NCBI GenBank assembly: GCA_013176395.1
Contig: JABMLP010000014.1
Span: 124,001 to 188,000, forward strand
Origin: Venturia oleaginea
Taxonomy: Eukaryota; Ascomycota; Dothideomycetes; Venturiales; Venturiaceae
Reading direction: 5' to 3'
DNA length: 64,000 bases
Part shown: positions 33,245 through 45,161 of the stretch, in pieces
How positions within the stretch are numbered: position 1 is the first letter of the stretch
Layout: each line of letters starts with the position of its first letter
Notes under the pieces: generated by a model
The model's database searches: none
Told to the model about the DNA's origin: nothing
The model's input: only the letters and a program-made list of their open reading frames with translations
Program-made: the position numbers and the translations under genes

Positions 33245-36200
33245 ATGGGTAAGTTCTGCGTGTATAGACAGATGCCTTCCTCCTGCTCCCTCTTGTCATA
33301 TATCCGGGACAGTTGCGGCTGTTTCACCCTTTGCACAAGTCTTGTCAGCCTTTCGCCGCATTTGAGGGCTCAGCCTTGCAGTCCAGCAGCTGGACACCAG
33401 CGGAATGTCGTCTTCGAGTCAAGGCTAACTGTATAGCCCAATTCACGGCGTACAACATTTCAGCCATCATCCCCCCCGCAGGCCCATCTCCTGCAACAAC
33501 TCTACCCTCCCGAGAACCCTCCCTCCTCCGTGGACGCGCCCCCACTGGACGCGGCGGCTCATCATCGCGATCACAAACCCCTGGTGCCGTCGTGCCGAAC
33601 TTCAGTACAAACACAACTGATGGAGGGCGGCTAGAAAGGAAACCGTCTGGCAACTACGGCCACCACCGACAAGCCTCAATCGTACACGGCAGCATACAAC
33701 ACTCACGCGACACAAGCTTCGCCAGCACATCAGCGACGACGAGTCCCCTCTCTCCTCAGGTCATCGCAGAATTAGGGGCGGCTTCGCAGCATGCGCTTGA
33801 CGGCAGGATGATGGGTCATAATGAGGTGGGAAAAATGCTATCAATGAACGGACATATTCCAGGCCCTACAAACTCCAAAAACCACTCTCCCTCAGCTTCC
33901 TTTGGCGATCGATCAGGAACGGATACCACACAAGGAGGCACATATCGGCGGCCAGAACGTATGCGCAGTAACAAATCCAGCAGGCCTCATAATCACACTC
34001 GCTCTCAGTCCCGGAACCACTACACACATCAGCAAGTCACAGTCAGTGAATATGCACTACACCATTTGTTCAACTCGTTTATTGCGCTGGCGGAGCAGAA
34101 AATCAATCAATGTGTTGCTGATCCGCGAGGCGTCGAACCACGAGGCGTCGAGCCACGGGTGGAGTCGGTGTGCGGTCCTGGTGTTGATCCCGCTTTTGAC
34201 CAACTCGGTTCTGCATTGGGGCACATTGCTCGCCAAAAGCCAAAGCCTCTCATTGACAGCCTGATGCTGTGGCGGAAGCAAAAAAGTGAAGCAGCCACGG
34301 CAATGAAGGCAGAACTCCACCAGGCTCAAAATCTCAGCTCGACGGTCAGTCTGCCTGGAACCTCTGGTATGGACACTGCAATGACAATACAACAAAAAAT
34401 CAACCAGGCCGAACAAAGGTCTACAATTTCAATATATCTACTCTGCCGAGTTTTAATGGAGATATTTCAGCAGAGTACGCTAGACGACGTGACACCGGAC
34501 ATGGCTGATCGACTGGAGGATATCATTTATAAGCAACTGAGTGGCGCAGAGCCGGAAGAGTTGGAAGAATCACCGCTTCGACAGGCGAATTGGGTGATAT
34601 TTGGTCAATTGCTAGGTGCTATGGGTAACATGGATTTTGATAATGTCACCGGCCGCTTTCTCTCCGATCTCGAGCGCATGCAACTTCATCTAGGCTCTCG
34701 GCGGGAAGTGGAAGGCAGAGCCGTCCTGGTGATTCGAGGAATGCGGTGGCTCAAGCTCAACTTTTGTTCCGAATCAAGTTGGAATAGCTGCTGCGATTTT
34801 GTAGGGGCGCTTGGAAAACTGGCGATGGGCGCCTCCGGACAGCCCATCAAGTATGCCTTCAACACACTCCTGAAGGAATTGCTGCTGCCGATCGCAGCAA
34901 ACGCAACATCGGAGCTCAACAGCCCTCGGTGGAGGGGCGTTATCGAAATTCTGAGACCGCGGCTCGTCCAGATGCTGACGAAACCCAAACACTGGAATAA
35001 TGCCTTCCCTTCCTTGATTGTTGTCTTGTGCTCTTCGCCACTTGAGTCTTTCGCATTGCAATGGATGGCTCAAGTACTCCCTTTGCAATCAAAGCTCAAA
35101 GAACGAAACACACGCGCAGTAGCTCTGAGAGGCATCTGCAGAATGGTATGGACGTACCTTTACCGAACCAAAGAACCCCCAGGCGCCACGATCAAGAACC
35201 TCAATGAAATTGTGCGCTTGGTTTTCATTCCAGGTAGAAAGTCGTACATTTCCACTGATCCAGCGATCGTCGAACCTCTGATCCAACTGATTCGCATTAT
35301 TGGATACAAGCATCAGGAGCTATGTTTCAAGACCATCCTTTTTCCGCTCATGAATTCCGAGATGTTTACGTCTGGCAAGGAGCTTAGGATCACTGATGTT
35401 GAGCCGGAGAAGATTGTTCTAGGTATTCGCTCGTTCCTCGCCATCATGACGGATCTTGAGAGAGGAGAGCAGCCGCCATTCCCGGTATCCTTTCATAGCG
35501 ATCCTTCGCAGGAGCCATTCCAAGCGTCATCAATGCCTCTTAGTCCAAGCCCAAATGCGGTCATACCCACGAAAAGCACGTTGACGAAAGAGGAACGGTT
35601 GTCAAAACCTGTAATGATCGCTGGATTTGGTGAAGTGACAAAAGAGTCTTACAACAAATTTTGCAAGATCTTGGCCGAGATTACACTTCTCTGTGACAAC
35701 GCGTTTGGTGGGCAGGCAGTTCTGAACGAAAAGTTTTCCGCCCAAACGCCAAAGACGCCAATGGCGGAGGCCTTCACTTTCGCAAGTCGAAGAGACGACC
35801 ATGGACCATCGGATTCTCGACAGGCTTATTACGACCTGCTTCACGTTGCTGTGCAAGCTCTGCCACGCTGCCTTTCTCCACACATTTCATTCAAAGCACT
35901 CATCAATCTTCTCTGTACTGGAACCGCTCATGTTCAAAGCAACATTGCATCCTCGTCCGCTCAATCCCTGAAAGCCATTGCTAGGCAATCATTCGCTCAG
36001 CAGGTGACAGTAGGATTTGCAAGATTCATCTTCAACTTCGACGATCGTTATGCAACCATGTCAGATGGTGGCATGTTGGGCCCAGGACACATCGAAAGCA
36101 CCTTGAGATTATACGTCGAGCTACTTGAAATTTGGATAGAAGAGATTAAGCTGAAATCAAGAAGAGTAGCCGCGGACCCAGTAGACGATTCCACAACTTC

Positions 36201-39200
36201 CGGACATCGGGGGGCGCAGCTCGATCTCACAGGTATTTCTGCGCAAGTTGATGAAATCGAGTCACATGGTCTCTTCTTCCTCTGTTCTCCAGCTCGGAGG
36301 GTTCGCAGTTTTGCAATCAACGTGCTTCGTTTGGTCACAGAATTCGATACTGCACTGGGCAAGCACAATGAGCGCATTATCAAAATTATCGAAAGAAGTC
36401 CCGAGAAAGTCATCGACGTCAATGACGAGAAATTGTCTGTCGCAGAGCGGAGTCGTATTCAGCGCGGCATGCGAGCGAGCAACTTGCAAAGTACTCTGGT
36501 TGAACTCTGTAGTAGCGATGTTGCCTATGATTCTGCCCTTTGGTTCAAGGTGGTGTTTCCGAACATTATTCGCTTGAGTTTCGAGATCTGTCCATTTGCC
36601 GTTACACTGACCAGGGACATCATCTGTGCTCGTATATCACAGATGCACAAAGTCATCAGTTCCTTGGCTGAAGGCTACCGCCACGCACCTTACACATCTT
36701 TCGACATCATGGACCAGAGAGGTGGGGCACGCCTAGCAGCCACATCACCAGAAATGGTTGTTGAGCAATGGAAGCTCTTCCTCATCTTTGCCTGCTCGAC
36801 ATTGACCAATCGAGGTCCGCAGTTTTCGTCGCACGCGCAGAACGCACACGTGAGAAAAAGCTCAAAGTCTTCTCAGCTCGGCCATGAAAAGGTGCTTTCC
36901 GCTAATGAGCTTTTCGCAAAGATCATTCCCTTCTTAGCAGTGGGCAATGGAAAGGTCCGGGATGCTGTCGTGGTTGGTCTAGGCTCCATCAATCAAAGCC
37001 TATATCATACTCTGTTGGAAACTCTGCAGCCAGCCGTGGTCAATTGCAATGAGGAAGCAAGATCCCGCCTCGCCAGTCACCAGAGGACCATGAGCAGTCC
37101 TCGAAGAAATGTTCGGTCGGATGTCTTACGAACAGAGGTAGCCCATGTTTACAAACTTACATCACACTTTATTCGTAGCCCCGAAACTATCAAGGACGAG
37201 TGGGTCTTGAACAACTTGGTGCAGTATACGAGAGATCTTCGGCTATTTCTGGGCGACGCCGACATCCAGAATGAATTGTATCTCCACAAACTGCGCACGC
37301 ATTACTGTGGACTGATGGAGGAACTCTATGCCGGCATCAGCAGGACCAACGAACCCCTTCGATGGATGCCATTCCAGGCTCGGAAAGCTGCTTTTGCCTT
37401 GATGGAGGATTGGTGTGGACATTCACCCAATCAGGATCAACTTCGACAGAGGGAGAACTCGATGAGACGTGCAATGCTAGACCGAGATACTGAATATGAG
37501 AACAAACCCATCGTCCAAGTCACTGCAGCGCTTGAGATCGAGAAGCGAGATCTTCGGACATCCGCTTTGAGTGCCATGGCAACACTTTGTGTAAGTTTCC
37601 TTCCCAGGAAAATCATAGTCAAGCACGCTGATAGTTCCTAGGCTGGGCCGGTTAGTGTGACGACCGAGACCAAGGCCCTTTTACAGTTCGATGTCCTTCG
37701 AATGCTCACCTGGATAGACATAATTTTCGACACCCAGAGCGACAAGACTCACGCCATCGGACGAAGGGCCTTAAAAAACCTCATCATCCATAACAAGGAG
37801 CATCCTTACTTTATGGGACGGTCGATTGAGATGTGCTACATGGCGAAAAACCCCAAAGCCTTAGAGAGCTATTTCGAGATCGTAACGGACGTCCTCATGG
37901 AGCGCGAAGATTTTGCTCCCGCATTTTGGAAAATCCTCTGTGCTGGACTTTACACTCTAGGCAACGAGAATAACCACCTTCGCATCAAATCCGCTCGCCT
38001 CATACGGGCTTTAGAAGAGCGCCAAGACAAGAGCTCGAAACTTCAAGACCTCGACATCAGTATTTCCGACAAGACTATAGCAGTGTACAAACGAGCGCAA
38101 TTCGAGACGTCGCAAAGATTGGCCCAGCAACATCATGATCTAGCGTTCCACGTATTTTCCGAATTTTCGCGCTTCTTCAAAGACTTGGTACCAGACCATC
38201 AACGGAATATGGTCGCGGCTATGCTTCCATGGATCCAAACTATTGAACTACAACTGGATCCCAATGGCGGCCCGACTGCAACTTCGTACATGCTACTCGT
38301 GAACTTGTTTGAAATCACTGTCAGATGCGGTAACGCTTTACACAATGAAATTCAGGCCCTCTGGCAAGCTCTCTCCAACGGTCCTTATGCTGGCAATGTA
38401 CAGCTGGTCCTGAACTTCATCATTTCGGTGTGTCTTGATCGGAAGGAACAAAACTTTGTGGACTATGCGAAACAAATTGTCGTTTATCTTGCTGGCACTC
38501 AAGCTGGATCAAAGGTGGTCGACTTTCTGCTTCTTCAAATAACACCGAAAGCCATGGTGCAAGAAAAAGATAAGCGACAGCTGCACGTCGCGCCGCTTGA
38601 GGCTAACCACCTTCCTTACCTTGCTGACCTGAATGCTGTTCTACCAGGTGGCAATAAACAGGTAAGACTCCATTTTGTGATTACGGACGAGAGACTAATA
38701 CTGTGCAGCAGGGATTTTCGTTGGGCCAGCTCTGTTTGGTATTGTTGGTCGACCTCATGGTTGCTCCGGTAGAGCTTTCCAAAGAGCATGTTCCCTTGAT
38801 GCTTCACGTTAGTCTCATACTTTGGGACCATTATATCCCTTTGGTTCAAGATCAGGCACGCGAGATGTTGGTGCATCTGATACATGAACTGGTCATATCT
38901 CAAATTGAGGACAGTAGTGCAACAACTCCCACGAAACGCTCCATTGAGGCCTTCATCGAGCTGGTTCGCCAGCACGATGTGCAGGTCGTCTGGGTCTATG
39001 ACGATTTTAACGGCAAAAAGGAAGACGAGAACGATCTCCGACTACCCGATGCCATGCATTTTGTTGCCACTGAGGTGTTCAACATTTTCAGTATCACTTA
39101 TCCGACAATTCGTGAGGATTGGGGAAAGACAGCACTCAAATGGGCGTCCAATTGCCCGGTACACCATCTAGCATGTCGCTCTTTCCAGGTCTTCCGGAGT

Positions 39201-41120
39201 ATTTTGAGTTCCTTGGACCAGCCTATGCTCGCTGATATGCTTGCTCGGCTTTCCAACACCATTGCCGATGAAGGCACCGAAGTTCAAACATTCTCCATGG
39301 AGATCTTGACTACGTTAAAGACTATCATTGACGCGCTCGCGCCGTCTGATCTCGTTCAATATCCCCAACTCTTCTGGACGACCTGTGCCTGTCTCGACAC
39401 CGTTCACGAGCGGGAATTTATGGAAAGTTTAGCAATGCTGGAGAAGCTTATGGACAAAATCGATCTCGCTGATCCAGACATTGTGCTTCGACTTTCAGAA
39501 ACCTTCCCGCCGAAATGGGAAGGCACATATGAGGGTTTGCAAGCATTGGTGTACAAAGGTGTGCGCTCAAGTATCTGCCTCGGGCGCTCTCTCCGCGTGC
39601 TTGAAAAGCTCATCCAGCTTCCGTCAAACGACTTGGTTGGCGACAACAGTCGCTTTCTGTTCACTCTTCTTTCCAACCTCCCTCGATTTTTACGACTCTT
39701 TGAGACGAGTGCTAAAGATCAGGCAACTTTAGAATCAGCAGCGGTGCTCGCTAGAGTTGCACACCGCTATTCTTTCAAGGCAATTGCAGGGCCTCTGGAC
39801 GACTTCGCTTTGCTGCGCTATGTCAAAGATGACGACTTTTTGGCAGATCTCCTTCCTGCTATTAAGGCCATGTTCTTCCCCGAGGAAGAGTTCAAGAGTT
39901 TGGTCTTCCTGCTCAGCCTCCTCACGAATAAGCTGGCATGGTTCAAGATTAAGACTATGCATTTGCTTTGCGTCATTATCCCTGATGTGGACATGAAGAA
40001 GCGAGAGATTGCCACTCAAGGCTCTGATCTCATCTCTCCTCTCTTACGACTTCTTCAAACTGAATTCTGTCCACAGGCGCTCGCCGTTCTTGACAATGTC
40101 ATGATGACTATGACGGCTACTCCACTCGACAACAAGCATCTTCGCATGAGCATGGCAGGTGCCAACACAAGTCGTGCTTTGCGCAAAGAATACGAGAGTG
40201 TCCAGAGCCTGTACGGTATTCCGGAGGCATCTGGCTGGTCAGTGCCCATGCCGGCCGTGCACGCCCGCACTACGAGAGACAATGTCCATGCCGTCTTCTA
40301 TACATGTGCAGGACCAGAGACAGTGGTGGCCGTGGAAGAGGCAACACCCAAGATAGAGCTCGTCGCGGAGGAGTACAGTGAGACTTACTTCCCCGATTAT
40401 CGCACAGCGACCATGATGTCCGACGACACTCGCCACGACAACCAACCAGCAGATCTTGTGACGAAACTTGAAAGTCTCGACGATTTTTTCGATGAAGATG
40501 ATGAAGATGATGTGAACGATTTGGCCACAGAATTGCCTCCCTCTGGTCTTGGCCACTATCAGGCCACCACTGATGTGCGAGAAAGTTTGTATGACCAAGA
40601 AACGTTACCCTTGCTCAACAGATCTTTGAAGCGCAACGCAAGCGTCAGCTCTTTCAACCACGGCTTTGCTGACCGACCCGAGATGAGAACCGAGATGAGG
40701 ATCTCGCCCTCAAGAGAAGCGATGACAATGACACCCACGCTTTTTCAAAATGATCTCAAATCTCCATTCTCACAAATAACACTACGCCCAAATATGCACA
40801 TAAGATCAATCACTTCACCAGTTGGCAGCCAGATGTCACCTCCAGGCAACGCATTTGCGCTCGAGCAAAGTGTTGTGGACGAAGCGTTTTCCGAGGACGA
40901 GTACGAAACGGACCCTGTTGGCCGACACGCTGCAAACGACAAAATGTTCTCAATTCGTACTGGTTTCCGATCTGGTATCAGGAGATTGACTGGTGGTGGA
41001 GGAGATGCTTTGCATGGAGCGCGGACTCGCGAGACACTTCGCTCACAGATGCAAAAGAGTCCCAAGGTACCAAAAGTACCGGATGTCTATCTGCAAAACC
41101 CAAAGAGCTCGGATCTCTGA
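33245..41120 (+). CDS. TAO3: Cell morphogenesis scaffold Tao3/PAG1 (Furry/Mor2 family)
   Basis: Proposed exons are 33245-33248, 33482-37590, 37642-38661 and 38709-41120, giving about 2514 aa. The start is the weakest point. A 4-nt first exon (ATGG before GTAAGT) joined at the GCAG acceptor at 33481 gives MGPSPATTLPSREPS in frame. Otherwise the frame is open from Met 33313. A basic Ser-rich N-terminus precedes the Furry N-terminal helical-repeat region beginning near VSEYALHHLFNSFIALAEQK. HEAT-like repeats run through the protein. Segments such as GFSLGQLCLVLLVDLMVAPV and NKLAWFKIKTMHLLCVIIPD fall in the conserved C-terminal part. The last 350 residues are acidic and disordered. The family scaffolds the NDR kinase Cbk1 (RAM/MOR network) for polarised growth and septation. 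Confidence 0.9.
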
Positions 41121-41711
41121 GGACTAATCATTTCGAAAATTGCTATGCCAGGGCGTGATGGGAATTCCGCGTATGGGAAGGGTCTTCATTTTTGGGGGTG
41201 CTAAGGTTTTATTTGGGGGATTTGATATGATGATCAGGAGCGTTATGGAGACGAAATGCATACGGCGCGAGTTCGTACTCACATTGCATGGAGACGGCGC
41301 ATTCTATTGTATTGGGAATGTAATTTTGGCGCATATATGGGTCATTTGAAGATTTCTTTTCGAAGTCTGAGGAAATAGGCTTCATCGCGGTAATCATAGT
41401 CAGGTCTTTACGATTCCCCCGAACGTAGCTGGTAATTGAGTCTTTGGTTGTATTGTGTTGAGTATCCAATTAACAAGTTGAAAGAGAGTGTCACTAACTA
41501 TTGCACTTGATATGTCCGAAATTCCGTCTTTGTCAACATCAGCTAATCATGCCAAGCACGGGAAGGTGATGATGCAACCTATCATCACCAATGCTTGTAA
41601 ATGGCCGCGAGGAGCAAACCCCGCCCTGAGCTACTTCGAGGCTTTGATCATGTAAGTAAGATACTTAAAACAGTCCATTTTCTTGTTTCCCTCCGATCTC
41701 ATTTCCATTGA
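41121..41711. promoter_or_regulatory. Region between TAO3 and the reductase gene
   Basis: These 591 bp contain the TAO3 3' UTR and the promoter of the downstream gene on the same strand. No ORF of interest is present. Confidence 0.45.
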
Positions 41712-42960
41712 ATGCCCTACCTGCTGGCACGAATCAGTCTTGTACATCGTCAATTGCTACCACGAACCACGAGACTGACACGAAACTTTGCTACGATGGC
41801 TGTACGGAAGCGAGCATTCTCTCCACGGATCCATAGCTAACGCTCTATGAACAGGATGACAAGAAAAACATCCTCAACTGGGTTGATCCCAAAGACAAGT
41901 CTGGCGAATTCAAACGATCCGTCTCTCAGTTCCGGAATTGGATCTCGAGCGAACCTGGTGCCGAGTTTCCTGCCGAGAAGGGACGGTATCATCTCTATGT
42001 CTCATATGCCTGTCCCTGGGCGCATAGAACGTTGATTGTGCGAAAGCTCAAAGGCTTGGAAGACTTCATTCCATTCACGAGTGTTCACTGGGAAATGCTG
42101 GAGAAGGGTAGGCACAATCAATGGCCCATATGACACCACCAAGCTAATAGTTGCAGGATGGCGATTCGCAACTGCAGACGAGAAAATCCCTGGCGCTCAG
42201 GTGCACCCAAATCCCGTCCACCCAGAATACACACACCTACGCGACCTCTACTTCTCTGTTGACCCTGAATATGCCGGTCGATTCACCGTCCCTACCCTCT
42301 ACGACACGAAACAGAAAAAGATCGTCAGCAATGAGTCTGCAGATATCATTCGCATGTTCTACACTGCCTTCGATTCTCTCTTGCCCAAGGAGTTTGCAGA
42401 AGTCGATCTCTTCCCGAAGAACCTGCAAAAAGACATCGAGGATTCGAATGAATGGGTGTACAACGACATCAACAATGGTGTCTACAAATCTGGGTTTGCT
42501 ACGACGCAAGAGGCATATGAAAAGGCTGTGACAACGCTCTTCGCGTCGCTCGATCGCGTAGAGAAGCATTTGTCTTCCAGTCCAAGCCCCTACTATTTTG
42601 GCGACAACATCACAGAGGCTGACGTTCGTCTTTACACCACGATTATCCGCTTTGATGCTGTCTATGTCCAGCACTTCAAGACGAATTTGAGGGACATCAG
42701 GTCAGGATACCCGGCGCTTCACAAATGGGTCAGAAACTTGTACTGGGACACTCCTGCTTTTGGCGAGACGACGCAGTTTGAGCATATCAAGAAGCATTAC
42801 ACCAAGAGCCACAAACAAATAAACCCTTTTGTGAGTCCATCCTTTCAATCGAACGGAATAGGCCAACTACTGACAGACATGGCAGAGCATCACGCCATTG
42901 GGACCAATCCCAGATATTCTACCGAAAGATGAAGAGGTCGCTGCTGTAACTGCTAGATGA
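41712..42960 (+). CDS. ECM4: Glutathionyl-hydroquinone reductase (Ecm4/Gto type, omega-class-like GST)
   Basis: Proposed exons are 41712-41801, 41855-42107, 42157-42830 and 42886-42960, giving 363 aa. The catalytic Cys is in YVSYACPWAHRTL (about residue 83), the signature of S-glutathionyl-hydroquinone reductases, which remove glutathione from quinone conjugates. Other family marks are FTSVHWEM, then after an intron GWRFATADEKI, VPTLYDTKQKKIVSNESADI and LYWDTPAFGETTQFEHIKKHY. The last intron restores INPFSITPLGPIPDILP, as in relatives. Without it the frame ends early at 42932. The first 28 residues are Arg/Leu-rich without acids (MPYLLARISLVHRQLLPRTT), a likely mitochondrial presequence. Met29 directly follows and could start a cytosolic form. 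Confidence 0.92.
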
Positions 42961-43017
42961 AATTAGTCGTATGTTCTGGTTACAGAGGCATATGCACAAT
43001 TGAGAACACCACATCAT
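42961..43017. other. 57-bp gap between convergent stop codons
   Basis: The plus-strand reductase stop (42958-42960) and the minus-strand LPMO stop (43018-43020) are 57 nt apart, so the two 3' UTRs must overlap. Confidence 0.85.
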
Positions 43018-44556
43018 CTACTGCGCCTTTTGAATCTCATCTTTCAGCCCCTGCACATCACTCTGAACCTTGCCATACGCTGCCCATGCGTCCTTCCACT
43101 CAGCTGACATCTGCGTCTTCATGTAGGCTAAACCGATGGACATACTGAATTCCTTGTTTGCTGGCCATGCTTTATTGACCAGGTCAATAATCCTTGTGTT
43201 GGCATCTTGCATCCTGTCCCGGATTGCTTCATACTTGGCCTGCAGCTCCCCAGTATACGCTCCAGTCTCCTTTACAACCGGAGCTGGGGCAGTGGGCGCT
43301 TCATATTTTCCTTCATACTTCTTTCCTCCCGGAGAGACCTGTTTCGTAAGATATTAACCCTCATCATCTCATTGATGGAAGGATTGAACACTCACATATT
43401 TGCTATTCTGCTCAACACCCGATCCTTCTCCAAAGTACGGAACAAACGGAATTCCCGGATCCGTGAGCTTATAAGTACCAGGGAACGTATTTCCTTCAGG
43501 AGCCGCGGTCCCACCACCCGTAACATCCAGATTGAAACAATGGAGGTAGAATTCTGGGCCGCCGACGGGAGTCATTTTCATGGTTGCGGTATTGGCATGC
43601 AGAGCAACCATCTCAGTGCGGAGGACATAGGTCCCGGCTTTGATGTCGCTGGGGATTTGGAAGCGGTGGGTGTTTCCTGCTGCGACTGCTCTGTCGGAAC
43701 CCCAGGTGTCTGTTTATCAGACGTAATTCTTGGAAACAGAAACAAGGAATAGGGCGATATTGTCTTACCAGTTTTCGGGTCGTAGGTTTCATCCTCTATC
43801 TTGAAGAATTTGACGTCATTTACTGAGGTCTCGGGTGTGGGGAGGTAGCCCAGATACTGCATTTTCCAATCAGCATGGCGCTTTCTGCCGATGACCAGGT
43901 GAAACTTGCAGCTAAAACGGGCCCGCGATGCATTTTTATGATGCTGGTCCAGGATACATTTACTTCTGCTCCTGCGCGTGCGATGGCCTTCAATGCTGGT
44001 GCCCCTGCCTTCTCTCCGCCTGCTCCAACTCCGTTAGTGATGGTCTCTTTCGGTTGTTCGAATGTAGCCATGGTTTCTTCTTACAGGCAATAGCTGGACT
44101 GTCCACTTTGGTGATGGGACCGAATTCGTGGGAATTGACGTCTTTGCTGAATCCCGCCTGAGTGGGAACATTTTGGTGCGACCATTCGACTCTTTTGACG
44201 CGTCCGAGGTAGCTGTCGATTCGGACGTCCCAGGCTGGATAGCTGTGTTTTTGTGTTAGTTGGGATTGAGTTATCACAGGGCCTTCATTTCATATCCCAT
44301 TTCAATATTCTGAAGTTCGAAGGTATGGTTATGAGATGAGTCCTTTAGTTCAGCATCGATGGCGATAAGTTCCTGGCAATTTGGATAACTCGACTTGCCA
44401 GAAATTTATCGAGATCGATCTTGGGCTGAAGACTGTAGAATGACTTAAGCGTGGGTGGGTTACTTACACGACGCCATCGACTTCGATCTTCCTCACACCG
44501 TAGTGGGCGAATGTTTGGGTTGCTAAAAGCAATGCTGCGAAGCCTGTCTTGGTCAT
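43018..44556 (-). CDS. AA9-type lytic polysaccharide monooxygenase with C-terminal helical extension
   Basis: Proposed exons on the minus strand are 44556-44468, 44242-44085, 44019-43919, 43856-43769, 43709-43396 and 43338-43018, giving about 356 aa. The signal peptide MTKTGFAALLLATQTFA is followed by His, the N-terminal copper ligand. The second ligand is in MHRGP. The axial Tyr is in GPEFYLHCFNLDVTGGG. LRTEMVALHANT carries the conserved second-sphere His. GTYKLTDPGIPFVPY closes the catalytic domain. About 100 residues follow: a Pro-rich linker, then a Gln/Lys/Asp-rich helical segment. AA9 enzymes oxidatively cleave cellulose or related glucans outside the cell. The usual Gln before Phe-Tyr is Glu here. 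The third intron lacks a good donor (GTTTTAG or a GC site), so that join is tentative. Confidence 0.8.
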
Positions 44557-45161
44557 TTTGTTTCAGCGCGATTTTTAGTGAGTGTACGTGAAAGGAAAAC
44601 ATTCAGCCTTGTATAGGCGTGTACGCTGGTAGCCTTTAGTATGCGAATCCGTATAATCGTCGATTGGTCGGTGCGTATCCTCTTACTCGTATGCTGGAGT
44701 ACTATCTTTCTGCTACAGGCGATCAAGACCTTTTTACGATACTCCTCGCTATCCCTACCTGGGGATTAATCAGAAGCATGGGTGTCTTACCTCCGCAAGC
44801 CCTTTCCAGTAATGCATTCTGCGATGACAGCAGAAACCAGTGATGTGTAAAGGGGGTTGCGAGCGCGGTAGAGATCCTCCCCGGGAACGGATGTGCCCGA
44901 GGGCAAGATGTGAGACGTATGTATAGAACAAGAGTTCGATCGGAATTCTTATTGGCCAATACGTAAACAATTTCGAACGCCGCATCAAATAGAGGGCTTT
45001 TAAGCATTTCGCGAGAGACCTTCAACCCTCATTGTGTTTGTAGATGGACGATTTGTCGACGAGTGGGTGACGTCCGGGATTTATAGATATGGTACTGCAA
45101 CTTCGAGTTATTGAAAGGATCTGGTTGTCAACATCATTCTTGGACGGCAGACTTTGTGAAC
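44557..45161. promoter_or_regulatory. Bidirectional promoter of LPMO and SURNod19-like genes
   Basis: These 605 bp lie between the two divergent start codons of secreted-protein genes. Nothing else is encoded here. The short shared stretch would allow co-regulation. No specific regulator site could be assigned by eye. Confidence 0.5.
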
